Below, one piece after another: positions 9,107 through 18,400 of a stretch of DNA of 64,000 nucleotides. The translations under genes and the position numbers were made by a program. Below the pieces are notes generated by a model. That model saw only the letters and a program-made list of their open reading frames with translations, did no database searches and was not told the DNA's origin. Location of the stretch: positions 186,001 through 250,000 of the forward strand of contig JAJTEH010000001.1 in NCBI GenBank assembly GCA_021298355.1, written 5' to 3'. The stretch is from Flammeovirgaceae bacterium (GTDB taxonomy: Bacteria > Bacteroidota > Bacteroidia > Cytophagales > Cyclobacteriaceae). Each line of letters begins with the position of its first letter. Positions within the stretch are counted from its first letter, which is position 1.

Positions 9107-9755
9107 ACTTAAGTAAAGTTTCTTTATCAATTTCATGCCCGCCAGTAAAGGTGGTTATCTCTGCTTTCAATCCTGTTTTGGTTTCTATAGTTTGCTGTTG
9201 CATTAATCGCTCATCGGTTAAAAAAGGGTCGTTAGTTCCATATACGATGTGCAAGGGCAAGGATTTGAAATGCTGGTTGCTTTCTGATAAGGATAAATCT
9301 TCCGGAAGAATGCCTGCCCATAAAATTAAACGCTTAAAAAATTGGGGGTTTTGCTGTGCCCACCTTGTTGCTGTAGCTGCGCCTTGCGAAAATCCAACTA
9401 AAGTTACAGAAGCGTTTGGCGAAAACTTTTTAACGTGTTGAAATACTGAGGTTAAGTATTGAAGGTAGTTCTCTATATCCACCAATCTATCTTCGCGTGT
9501 CATCCAGGTGGCACCAACACGGTTATTGCCTGTAGCAACTCGTTTGGTTACATCTTCCAGATAAAAGCGACTGAGGCCTTCGGGCGCAATAACAAGCGTG
9601 TTTAAATCTGTAATGGGCTCAAATTTTTTTATGAAATATGGCGCAAGCTGGCCATAGCCATGTAAAACAAACCAAATGTGCGAGTTGCTTTTTTCTATAT
9701 GGCCAAGAGATGCAAACCTGGCTTTAAAAGAAAAGTTGATGTATTGTAACGACAT
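9099..9755 (-). CDS. Alpha/beta hydrolase (carboxylesterase/phospholipase-like)
   Basis: Serine hydrolase of about 218 residues with the alpha/beta-hydrolase fold. Visible elements are WFVLHGYGQ (oxyanion region), LVGFSQGAATATRW with the GFSQG nucleophile elbow, HIVYGTNDPFLTD with the acid Asp, and GGHEID with the catalytic His. This pattern matches the carboxylesterase/phospholipase (YpfH/AbH_2) group acting on small esters. The ATG at 9755 is preferred; a TTG-initiated extension would start inside a terminator hairpin. Oddly, the start codon directly follows the terminator's U-tract, leaving no leader. The gene therefore depends on read-through, leaderless initiation, or an unrecognised start. 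Confidence 0.82.
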   Translation of the reverse strand: MSLQYINFSFKARFASLGHIEKSNSHIWFVLHGYGQLAPYFIKKFEPITDLNTLVIAPEGLSRFYLEDVTKRVATGNNRVGATWMTREDRLVDIENYLQYLTSVFQHVKKFSPNASVTLVGFSQGAATATRWAQQNPQFFKRLILWAGILPEDLSLSESNQHFKSLPLHIVYGTNDPFLTDERLMQQQTIETKTGLKAEITTFTGGHEIDKETLLKFK

Positions 9756-9783
9756 AAAAAAAGGCTTCCTTATCCGGGAAGCC
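9756..9783 (-). terminator. Rho-independent terminator after the secreted-protein gene
   Basis: Read on the minus strand, a GGCTTCC/GGAAGCC stem (arms 9777-9783 and 9763-9769, 7-nt loop) is followed by seven U residues from 9762 to 9756. It lies about 22 bp after the stop of the 9806-10231 gene, so it closes the long minus-strand signalling operon. The next gene's ATG begins at the base right after the U-tract. Confidence 0.85.
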
Positions 9784-9805
9784 CTTAAATATCGCAAAAT
9801 TACTT

Positions 9806-10231
9806 TTAACGCTTAAAGCCTAATGCACTACCTCCACAATATGAGGCAGAACCATCGAAGGTATATTGGATATAATAAATACCGGTTGCATTGCATGGAT
9901 AAGCAATTGCCGATATAAACTGATTGTTTACTTTGCTAGATGCTACTTTATTACGATTAGAATCGTATAAACTAACTACGATACCATCTGTATTGCTACC
10001 TCCGGCACAAAGGTTAATCATGTATTGGGTGCCTTTTGTAAATACATAGCTGTATTCTACTTTATCTTTTGTTCCACCGGCACCATCTATTTTATAACTC
10101 TTTAAAAAGTTAAAACCACTGGCAAGTTTTGGAATACATTGGTTGCTTAACGCTTCAGAATCGCACTGACCTATTACTGTAAAACTACCTGCAAAAGTTA
10201 AAAGGAATGTAAATATTAATAGCTTTTTCAT
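9806..10231 (-). CDS. Small secreted protein, unknown function
   Basis: 141 residues with a clear Sec signal peptide (MKKLLIFTFLLTFAGSF, cleavage near VIGQ). The mature part has four cysteines (CDSEALSNQC near the start, then CAGG, CNATG and CGG), a Gly/Ser/Asn-rich character and beta-type alternation (YSYVFTKGTQYMINL). It resembles the small pre-peptidase/carbohydrate-binding-like secreted domains of Bacteroidota, but no family is recognised with confidence. The gene follows the lipoprotein gene with a 15-bp gap and ends in a strong terminator, so it is the last gene of the ABC/lipoprotein transcript. Periplasmic or surface location is inferred from the signal peptide only. Confidence 0.7.
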   Translation of the reverse strand: MKKLLIFTFLLTFAGSFTVIGQCDSEALSNQCIPKLASGFNFLKSYKIDGAGGTKDKVEYSYVFTKGTQYMINLCAGGSNTDGIVVSLYDSNRNKVASSKVNNQFISAIAYPCNATGIYYIQYTFDGSASYCGGSALGFKR

Positions 10232-10246
10232 ATTGCGTGATTATAC

Positions 10247-11155
10247 TTAGCTGATGATTTTGTTACGGATACTATTAATTGATGTGGCAATGTTTTTAAT
10301 ATCTTCTGATGTTATATCAATGGTTGTGGTACTGTTATCTTTAATTACCATAACACCATCCACAATTTCGAAGGTTGATTCTTTGTACGTGTAAGTAATA
10401 TTCACTTTGTCGTATTCTTTCTTCAATCCTTCCATATCTGCCAATAATGATGCCATGTTTGGATCTGAATCTTTGTAGAATGACAAAAGCAACATAATGT
10501 TTTCGAGAATTACCTTTTGCTCACCAATGGTTTCTTGTAATTCTTTTTTACTCGGATTGCTTTGGGCAACGTTACAAACTACATGTAAGGCTTCTACCCA
10601 ACCTCCGGTTAGCAACAAAACGCTAAGATTTGCTCTGCTTTGGGTTTGCAAATAATGGTTGATGTTATTAAAGTTTTGAGTTGTAATTAGCAGGAGGGAA
10701 TCCAGATTTTTGCTGTTGGTAGCTAATCGGCCAATGGTTTCAATATCGAAAAATTGGCCAATGTTTAATCCATCGGCTAATTCTTTAATAGACGACATAT
10801 ATTTTACACCATCCTGGTTTTGCTCGTAAATGTTGGTATAGCCTAAATCGGTACCGTAAATTCCCAAATTAAGTGCTTTTTTAAAGTTGCTGTTGTAGCG
10901 AGAAGTGTTATCGGGTGTGTTTAGCAACGATGCATTATACTTTTGCCCTGATTCTTTCAGTAACACTGAAATTTCGAGGGGTGCCGGTATTTGCTGTAAA
11001 ATATCTCCGATTACCTCTTCGGAAATAGACGGACCTTCGGCTGTGGTCGTGTCACTCATGTTTTTTTCAAATTCTTCGTCTGCGTTTTGCTGTTTGCCAC
11101 CACATGCTGCCAGAAAGGCCGCCAGTACAACAACGGATAGTTTTAATGGTTTCAT
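10247..11155 (-). CDS. Lipoprotein, unknown function
   Basis: 302 residues beginning with a lipoprotein signal peptide ending in the lipobox LAAC (Cys18), then a Ser/Thr/Glu-rich linker. The rest is soluble and mostly helical. Recurrent segments include NLGIYGTDLGYTNIYEQNQ and NINHYLQTQSRANLSVLLLTGGW, typical of an uncharacterised Bacteroidota lipoprotein group. No enzymatic motif is visible. It lies 54 bp after the ABC exporter gene on the same strand and 15 bp before the small secreted protein, so a periplasmic or outer-membrane role tied to the exporter is plausible. The second ABC exporter copy at 60531 is also followed by a lipoprotein gene. Confidence 0.75.
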   Translation of the reverse strand: MKPLKLSVVVLAAFLAACGGKQQNADEEFEKNMSDTTTAEGPSISEEVIGDILQQIPAPLEISVLLKESGQKYNASLLNTPDNTSRYNSNFKKALNLGIYGTDLGYTNIYEQNQDGVKYMSSIKELADGLNIGQFFDIETIGRLATNSKNLDSLLLITTQNFNNINHYLQTQSRANLSVLLLTGGWVEALHVVCNVAQSNPSKKELQETIGEQKVILENIMLLLSFYKDSDPNMASLLADMEGLKKEYDKVNITYTYKESTFEIVDGVMVIKDNSTTTIDITSEDIKNIATSINSIRNKIIS

Positions 11156-11209
11156 AGAATAGCCTTAGTGTACAAAGTTAAAAATTAAGGGCTGTCTTCC
11201 AAAGTAAGT

Positions 11210-14200
11210 CTATTTCTTAACAGGTAATTTAATTTTACCTGTTTTGTCGAGTAGCTTCTTTAGTAATTCAAAATATAAGGTAAGATATAAAATTCCGGAC
11301 ATTAGCCAGATTACAAGTGTATCAAACCAAAAAGTGTCTACCCAAAGACCAGCAAATTGCTTTTTGGGCGCAAAAAACTGAGCTCTGTAATCAAGCAGAT
11401 GGGCGGGTTTCGGATCCAGATAAATCGGGTTAATTTGTTGAATTAACTGTCCGTTGTATTCTAATATTCTATCTTTCTCCGAAACATTGGTTACCAAGTC
11501 TGCCAGGCTTTCGTTGTAGTAATGATTTTTTGTTTCGTTTAAATTATACCCGTATTTGGGATTACCTTCAAAAAATGCAATCTTCTTTTCTTTAAGGGCA
11601 ACTTTTTCGTTGTATTGTTTTTGATATACTTTTTGATAATCATCCAGATAGGCATCTAGGGTTGCGAATGTTTTTTCTGAATAATTTGCAGGTGTTAAGT
11701 CTTTTTCAAGATTAATTTTTTCCAAACCTTTACGGTAGGGTTCGTGCGATAATTCCGTTTGAAGTATACCTAAATCTTTTTGGACGATGGCTATAACTGA
11801 ATCGCTTTTACTTGTGTAATTATCGGCAATAAACCTGTTTCTTCTTTTTAATTCTTGTGCCAGATAAGCAGCTTTAAAATCGGCCTGTGCTTCTTCTTTT
11901 TCTATTTTATAATAGGGTAGAGCATACGTGTTATTTTTAAAATGATAAACAGCCAGGGCTTCGTATGCCCAACGGCTTGCCATGGCATCGGCCACAACGG
12001 GTACTTTGCCTTTTGTGCCAATTAGGTTATTAAGTTTATCAAAGCTAAAGAGAAGCCCGCTCAGGATCATCTGTGGAATGAGCAGCAGCGGGATCATTAC
12101 ATAAACAGTAACAGCAGAGTTAAATGCAGATGAAATGTTTAAACCTAATACATTGGCAAAACACGAGGTGGTAAATAAAATTAGCCAGAATGGAAGCAAC
12201 ATGCTCCATTCTATTTCTAAAATCAAATTTCCTAGTAAAACAAATGTAAAAGTTTGAATAGCAGATAGTGTGAACAAGATAATTATTTTCGACTGGAGGT
12301 AGCTGTTCCAGCTTAGGTTAAGAAAAGATTCGCGTTTTAAAATTTTTCTATCTCTTATTATTTCCTCAGCGCTTACAGTTAAGCCCATAAATAAGGCCAC
12401 GATTATAGACATCAGCAAAAAGGCAGGAAAGTTTTCGTTGAATCTGAATAAATACTCTTTACCGCCCGGTGCACTTTTGTATTTAATGATAAACGCCAAA
12501 ATCATGGCTAGCAACGGAGCTTCTAAAAGGTTGATAAGTAAGTATTGTTTGTTGCTTAATTTTGATAATGTATCGCGCGTGGCAAAAATTAAAGTTTGTT
12601 TCCATTTGCCCGGTAGGTAGAGAGAGTGTGGAGGTTCTTCTTTTACATCTTCTACTTTTTGAATATTAAAGCGCTCTGCGTATAGCTCAAACCATTGAGG
12701 TGGTGAAATCTTTCGTTTAGAGGTTGGTAACCCGTACTCGTCTACTACTTTGGCTTCGATGATGTTAAATATTTGTTCAGGGTTTACGTTACCGCAGGTT
12801 TCGCATTGGCCTCGGTTGCTATCTACCTGATGAGTGGATTTTTTAAAGTACGTAACAGCTTCTACAGGAGGTCCGTAATAGGCAGGGTAGCCACCGGTAT
12901 CCATTATGATCATCTTGTCGAACATTTTGTAGATGTCGGAAGATGGCTGATGTATGACTACGTAAATTAATTTTCCTTTAAGTGAAAGTTCTTTTAATAA
13001 ATCGATTACGTTTTCAGAATCGCGTGATGATAAGCCCGATGTAGGTTCATCTAAAAACAATACTGCCGGTTCGCGTATTAATTCTAATGCAATGTTTAAT
13101 CGTTTTCTTTGTCCACCAGAAATTGTTTTTTCTAATGGATTTCCAACTTTAAGGTCTTTACGTTGATCGAGTCCTAGATTTTCGAGCACCTGCATAACAC
13201 GTTCGTGTAATTGTGCTTCGGTAAAATTAGCGAAGCATAATTTTGCGTTGTAATACAGGTTTTGATATACAGTAAGTTCTTCGATGAGGAGGTCGTCTTG
13301 CGCTACATAGCCAATCACACCGTGTATCCGATCTTTTTCTTCGAAAATATCGAAGCCGTTTATTTTGATAAAGCCTTTTGTTGGTTTTACCAGACCAGCC
13401 AAAACATTTAGCAAAGTAGTTTTACCTGCACCACTTGCGCCCATAATTCCGATAAGTTTACCGGGGCCTTCGCTTATAACTACATTGCGCAACCCAATGG
13501 CACCGTTGGGAAACTGAAGTTCCTCGATGTTTGCGTTGAAACTTAATTTAGTGGTTTTTAATTCTTCGTTAAAGTTGGCAACGGTATCGCTATAATAAAT
13601 GGCATTACCGGCCTGTGTTTTTATGGTAGAACCGGGAGAAAATAGGTAAATTCTTCCGGGGCTCATTGGGAAACCATTGAGTAGGTTGGTTTCGTTTCCA
13701 ATGTAGCGGCTAAAGTACATGTCTACACTGCGCACGCGCATAAATGTTAATAGCCCATCTACGTGCCCATGTAAATGATGGTATAATGCGCCATCGGGTG
13801 CTTTATCGCTTTCTTCTACTACTAATATGTCTTTATAGCCTAGTGTTTCTTTGTTATCGGAAGTGGCGAAACTCTCGATAAGTTTATATTCTTCTTCTAC
13901 GATATTAAATACAGTAGAAACGGTGTTGATGATTTCTTTACGTTGAGGCGAAAAGTTTTTGTCGACATTAACTAATTCGAGGAGTTTAGTGAGTACAACT
14001 ACTTTTTGTTTTTGCGTTAATGTTTTATTTATTTTTCTACAGATGCCAAGTGTTCGCACTGAGTCTTTTACCGATGTGAGTTTCTTTTTACCATCTTCTT
14101 CTTCGGTTTTGCCATAGCCCACAAACTCATCGTATAGCGCGAGGTATTCCTTTACTGTATCCTGATCGAGTTCTGTTTTAAAAAAATTGATTACATAAAC

Positions 14201-14284
14201 GCGTTCGCGTTCTGTAACGCCACCATCTTGTTTGGTAATGATGGCAAAAAGTTGGGTTAGTGCTTTTAATATTTCTTCACTCAT
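11210..14284 (-). CDS. ABCG-like ABC exporter with N-terminal TerB-like region and CxxC motif
   Basis: Fused ATPase-permease of 1024 residues. Order: an all-helical TerB-like N-terminus (about 1-140), a linker (140-260), then a nucleotide-binding domain with Walker A GASGAGKT (282-289), Q-loop AQDDLL, signature ISGGQRKR (388-395) and Walker B VLFLDE. A CETC pair follows at 494-497, then an ABC2-type membrane domain (about 590-760), a long charged extracytoplasmic stretch (about 790-970) and a final helix near 985. The NBD-TMD order and VIHQPSSD motif resemble the ABCG/White family. Substrate is unknown. It lies downstream of the SiaB/SiaC genes. A full-length paralogue is encoded at 60531-63632. 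Confidence 0.85.
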   Translation of the reverse strand: MSEEILKALTQLFAIITKQDGGVTERERVYVINFFKTELDQDTVKEYLALYDEFVGYGKTEEEDGKKKLTSVKDSVRTLGICRKINKTLTQKQKVVVLTKLLELVNVDKNFSPQRKEIINTVSTVFNIVEEEYKLIESFATSDNKETLGYKDILVVEESDKAPDGALYHHLHGHVDGLLTFMRVRSVDMYFSRYIGNETNLLNGFPMSPGRIYLFSPGSTIKTQAGNAIYYSDTVANFNEELKTTKLSFNANIEELQFPNGAIGLRNVVISEGPGKLIGIMGASGAGKTTLLNVLAGLVKPTKGFIKINGFDIFEEKDRIHGVIGYVAQDDLLIEELTVYQNLYYNAKLCFANFTEAQLHERVMQVLENLGLDQRKDLKVGNPLEKTISGGQRKRLNIALELIREPAVLFLDEPTSGLSSRDSENVIDLLKELSLKGKLIYVVIHQPSSDIYKMFDKMIIMDTGGYPAYYGPPVEAVTYFKKSTHQVDSNRGQCETCGNVNPEQIFNIIEAKVVDEYGLPTSKRKISPPQWFELYAERFNIQKVEDVKEEPPHSLYLPGKWKQTLIFATRDTLSKLSNKQYLLINLLEAPLLAMILAFIIKYKSAPGGKEYLFRFNENFPAFLLMSIIVALFMGLTVSAEEIIRDRKILKRESFLNLSWNSYLQSKIIILFTLSAIQTFTFVLLGNLILEIEWSMLLPFWLILFTTSCFANVLGLNISSAFNSAVTVYVMIPLLLIPQMILSGLLFSFDKLNNLIGTKGKVPVVADAMASRWAYEALAVYHFKNNTYALPYYKIEKEEAQADFKAAYLAQELKRRNRFIADNYTSKSDSVIAIVQKDLGILQTELSHEPYRKGLEKINLEKDLTPANYSEKTFATLDAYLDDYQKVYQKQYNEKVALKEKKIAFFEGNPKYGYNLNETKNHYYNESLADLVTNVSEKDRILEYNGQLIQQINPIYLDPKPAHLLDYRAQFFAPKKQFAGLWVDTFWFDTLVIWLMSGILYLTLYFELLKKLLDKTGKIKLPVKK

Positions 14285-14374
14285 CCTCTATAAATTAAAA
14301 AATTCAAGATCAGAGATTCAAAATTTTATAGATGAACCCGCAATCTTGAATTTTAAATATTGAACCTTGAATTA

Positions 14375-14737
14375 TTAGTACGTTTTAAACTCGAAAGGTA
14401 TTTCTACTAACTCCGAAAATTCTTGTCCGGCTTCTTCCATATCTTCATCATCTTCGTGGAAATACCAAAGAATTTTCATTCCTTTTATATCTTCTAAAGA
14501 AGAGAGAACATCTAAAATTAATTTAGATGATGCAGTATTAAAATATTCTAGTTTCAAAACAAATTCGGTGGCAGGGTTAGGATCGGCACCGTATTGTTTA
14601 ATCCACTCGATAACAGGGCGGTAAAATTCGGCCGAATCTTCCGGTAAAGAGCGTCCCGAAATTTCGAAAATGCCATTCTTTTTATCCAGAATTATTTTTG
14701 GGGTGTCTTCGGTACCTTCCAGGTTTAGAATTTCCAT
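14375..14737 (-). CDS. siaC: SiaC-family regulatory phosphoprotein (DUF1987)
   Basis: 120-residue single-domain protein matching the DUF1987/SiaC family. In Pseudomonas this is an anti-sigma-antagonist-like partner that is phosphorylated on a threonine by SiaB and dephosphorylated by the PP2C SiaA. Key segments are PKIILDKKNGIFEISGRSLPED near the start, LKLEYFNTASSKLILDVLSS (which holds the likely phospho-acceptor Thr/Ser region), and IPFEFKTY at the end. The ATG at 14737 was chosen over an upstream TTG that adds only three residues. The siaB-like gene lies 43 bp upstream and the PP2C gene upstream of that, so the whole three-part switch is present. Assignment of the exact phosphosite is inference. 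Confidence 0.85.
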   Translation of the reverse strand: MEILNLEGTEDTPKIILDKKNGIFEISGRSLPEDSAEFYRPVIEWIKQYGADPNPATEFVLKLEYFNTASSKLILDVLSSLEDIKGMKILWYFHEDDEDMEEAGQEFSELVEIPFEFKTY

Positions 14738-14780
14738 TGCTCGCAATATTTAAAGTTTGTTTATATACTTAATTATCAGG

Positions 14781-15332
14781 TTATACTTCGCGCGATACGT
14801 TTACTTTTAAACAGAAGAAATTGTATTCGGCATTCATTTCAGGAAAATCGAATTCGAGAGGTTCGCCAGATTTTCGGGCCATGTCAACAAATCCTAGTCC
14901 TGCGCCACCCTTTTCTGAAATTTGGGTGTTTTTTATGATCTCTTTATACATTTCTTTAAGGCCCTCTTTATCCAGTTTGTTGAGATCGTCTAGTTTTCTT
15001 TTTAAGTCTGCAGAGTCTGCTTTTCTTATCGGGTTGCCAGTCATGATTGAGTATTGATTGGGCTGTTTTCCGATCATAAAAATAGCACTTTGGCTAACCA
15101 GGTTACCGGCTTGTGCATGTGCTTCGCTGCTGTGTTTCACAATGTTTTGCAATGCTTCTACCATGATGTTAAAAACTTTGCGCTTGATGGTGGATTCTTC
15201 TCCTGAGGAATCGAGGTTTCGCTCGGCCATAGCCAATATAGACTTGGTAGTTTCCTGAGTGAATTCACCCTGATACACGATGATCAGATTTTGCGCCATC
15301 ATGGCACGGTGTAAATCATAGATGTAGTTCAT
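14781..15332 (-). CDS. siaB: SiaB-family protein kinase (DUF6272)
   Basis: 183-residue GHKL-fold kinase of the SiaB type, predicted to phosphorylate SiaC. The N-box region reads VEALQNIVKHSSE (Glu, Asn and Lys/His in the usual spacing) and the ATP-lid region reads EKGGAGLGFVDMARKSG. The rest follows the family: an N-terminal MIVYQGEFTQE-like strand and a C-terminal FFCLKVNV strand. It lacks a dimerisation or phospho-accepting His domain, so it is not a classical histidine kinase. It sits 43 bp before siaC and about 100 bp after the PP2C sensor gene on the same strand. Its start at 15332 is the first ATG. Confidence 0.85.
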   Translation of the reverse strand: MNYIYDLHRAMMAQNLIIVYQGEFTQETTKSILAMAERNLDSSGEESTIKRKVFNIMVEALQNIVKHSSEAHAQAGNLVSQSAIFMIGKQPNQYSIMTGNPIRKADSADLKRKLDDLNKLDKEGLKEMYKEIIKNTQISEKGGAGLGFVDMARKSGEPLEFDFPEMNAEYNFFCLKVNVSREV

Positions 15333-15434
15333 TGCCCTTTTTGGGTTAGTTGCGAATGATTTAAAGGTAAGTAAGTTTTAGCATAATTAAGGGTTTTCAG
15401 GCCAATAATCATGTTTTATAGTTCAGTTGGTTTT

Positions 15435-18400
15435 TTAAAATTTAATACCAATCAGAAGCACATCATCAGTTTGCTTGTGTTCACCTCTCCAGTTTTCCCA
15501 TTCGTCATCGAACACCTGATAGGCTTCAGACATCGGCAATTTATGTACTCTTTCAATTATTTCTCTTACTTTTTTCGGTCCAAACTTACGTCCTTCAGGG
15601 CCACCAAACTGATCGGGGAAACCATCTGAACTAAAGTAGATGGAGTCGCCTTTACTCATGGTTAGTTTGGTGTTGGTAAAGTTGGTTTGGTTTTTATAAA
15701 TACCTCCACCAATTGGGAATTTGTTTCCTTTCACTTCTTCCATTATGCCGTTTTTCATGGCATATAGCGGCCTGTGTGCACCAGCGTATTCCACCTCGCG
15801 TGTATTCATGTTAATTTTACAGAGGGCTATATCCATCCCGTCTTTTGTGGTGGCGTCTTCGTCTTGGCGAAGTGTTTTGGTTACGCCTTCATCGAGCAAA
15901 TCCAGAATAATACCAGGCTCTGCTATTTTACGGCTTCGCACTATATCGTTCAATAAGAAATAACCGATTAACGAAAGCAAAGCACCCGGCACACCGTGGC
16001 CCGTACAATCTACTGCGGCTATGTAAATATTTTCTCCCATTTGTACATACCAGGGGAAATCTCCACTAACTACATCGCGGGGTTTGTAAAGAATAAAGGA
16101 ATCGGGTAGGGTTTTGTTGATAACTCTGTTGTTTGGAAGGATAGCTGTTTGTATGCGTTTAGCGTAGTTGATACTTTCTGTGATTTTCTTGTTTTTATTT
16201 TGAATTTCAAGTTCAATCATTTTTCGTTCTGTAATGTCGTGCGATACAACCAATACAGATTCCAGCAAACTGTTTTCGTCAAATTCAGGAATAGCATTAA
16301 CCTGCATTACGCGTTGGCCGAGCTCTGAAGGGAAATCCATTTCGGTAGCAACTGTTTTGTTGCTGTTTTGTACTTCTTCTAAAATACGTAGCCAACCTTC
16401 TGCAATTTTGTGATCGATTTCAGACTCAGTTACTTTTTTGTTTAAGAATAGCGAAGGTTTTTTACCCGTGTATGATTCTATAACAGGGTTGATGTAAGAG
16501 ATTGCCTCGTTTTCTAATCGCGTAATTAAATCTGGAGAGTTTTCGGAAAGTGCCTGCATTTTAGAGCGCATGCGTGTTTCTTGTTCTGCTCTTCTGCGTT
16601 CGGTAATATCGCGCGAGTTTAAGATAAACCCATGAATGGCAGGGTTTGCCATAGCGTTTGTTCCGGTGGTTTCAATCCAAATGTATGAGCCTTTACGGGT
16701 TAGGTATTCGTATTGCACCATAGCTCTTTCTTTAGGATTTTCTCTCAGTTTTCTGAAAAAATCCTGCAATACTTCGCGATGTTCGGGATGTACATGTTCA
16801 ATATCACGGGTGCCTATTAATTCAGATTGGTCGTATCCTAATATAGTGGTTACGGAAGGGGAGATGTACCGGATGGTTTCATCGTCTTCGTAAATTGTAA
16901 TAACCTCCGAAGCGTTTTCCAGAAGTAACTGCATGCGTTTTTGCGTGCGGTTTACTTCTTCTATTTGTTCTTCTAATTTTTTATTGGAGCGTTCCAGTTC
17001 TTCGGAAGTGGCCTGCATTTCTTCTGCATTTTGCCTTAGTACTTCTCCTTTTTCTTGTAACTCCTGGCTCATCTGGCGCGACTCTTCCAAAAGCATGCGC
17101 GTTCGTTCATTAACCTTAATGTTAAATACGGTACGTGCCAAAATAACGCTTAGTTCTTTAACAAAATTTACCTGAGCGTTAGTAAAGCGTTTCAATCCGG
17201 CAAACTCAAGTACGCCATATACCTCTTCGTTGGTTATAAGGGGTACAATTAATATGGCGGTGGGTCTTTGTTCTCCGAGCAATCCGGAAGTAAGGGTTAC
17301 ATAGTCGTCAGGGATTTCTGTTCGCAAAATGGTGTCTTGTTCTGCTACTGCCTGGCCAACTAAACCTTCGGCAAAACGAAATGATTTCTTCAGATATTTC
17401 TTACGGCCATATGCATAGCTGGCACGCATTTCTATTAGTTTGTTTTCGCGATCATCGTCATTCACAATGTAGAAGGCACCTTGTATGGCATCTATTTTAT
17501 CGAGAATGAATTTAATGACATCATCTCCCATGCTATCGATGGAGTCGTGCATGCGCAATACTTCAGAGATACCGGCCACACCACGTACAATCCAGTTTCT
17601 TTCTGTGTCACGCTTTTCGTTTTCGATCAGGTTTGCCCTCATGTTAAGCAGTGACATTCCTAACAGATCGTTTTCGCTGGCTGGTTTAAACTCTGTGTTA
17701 TATTTTCCCTCACCAATTTGTTGGGCAAACAGTGCATTTTGTTTTAAGGTTTGCACAAGGGCATCTACCTTCTGTCCCATTTGTCCGAATTCGTCAGAAG
17801 AATGCTCATTTTTTGTTTCCGGCAAAATACCTTGTGCCACCATGCCTAGTGTATTTTTCATATCGAAAAGGGGGCGTGTAATGGCACGTGCGAGTGTCAT
17901 GGCAAGTAGTACGGCAAGTAGTACAAGGCAAACTCCGGCATACCAAAACACTTTACTTAACGAACCGTCCGTAACGGTTGCTTCTTGCAAATCCATTTGG
18001 CCTAATACCAGCCAGCCTTCGTGTGCCATAGTTTTGGCAATGGCTTTTGTGGGGGTGTTTGTAAATGGACTGTTTGCATTTTGCCAGGCATTGGTGTTTT
18101 TCTCAAGTAGTGCTAGTTGCTCTAGGAGAGTGGCATCTTTTATAATTTTGATGGGCGCCTGGTTGTCCGATCGTGGCGGGTTAAGAATTGAATAACTTTT
18201 TCCATCGGCACTTTTCCGTATCAGCAATAGTTCTCCGGTTTTTCCTAACTGCTTGTTTGCTGCAAGTTGATCGATTGATTTACTGAGATCGAATTTAAGT
18301 ACGGCAACTTGGGTTTCTCCGGTTGTTGTAGTAATGGGTCCGGCTGCATACCCCCAATAGTTGTTTCCTTGTTTGGTTATTGATGAAAAGTAAAAGCCAT

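Noticed and set aside
14285-14374. Repeated TTGAATT/AAGATT words between siaC and the ABC exporter as a terminator
   Set aside because: The arms are imperfect, the loop is long and there is no U tract; it may only be AT-rich repeat sequence.
17485-18195. 236-codon plus-strand ORF antisense to the PP2C sensor
   Set aside because: Composition (Ser- and Cys-rich, no domain) is that of a shadow frame; the minus-strand sensor with Cache, HAMP and GAF domains is clearly the real gene.
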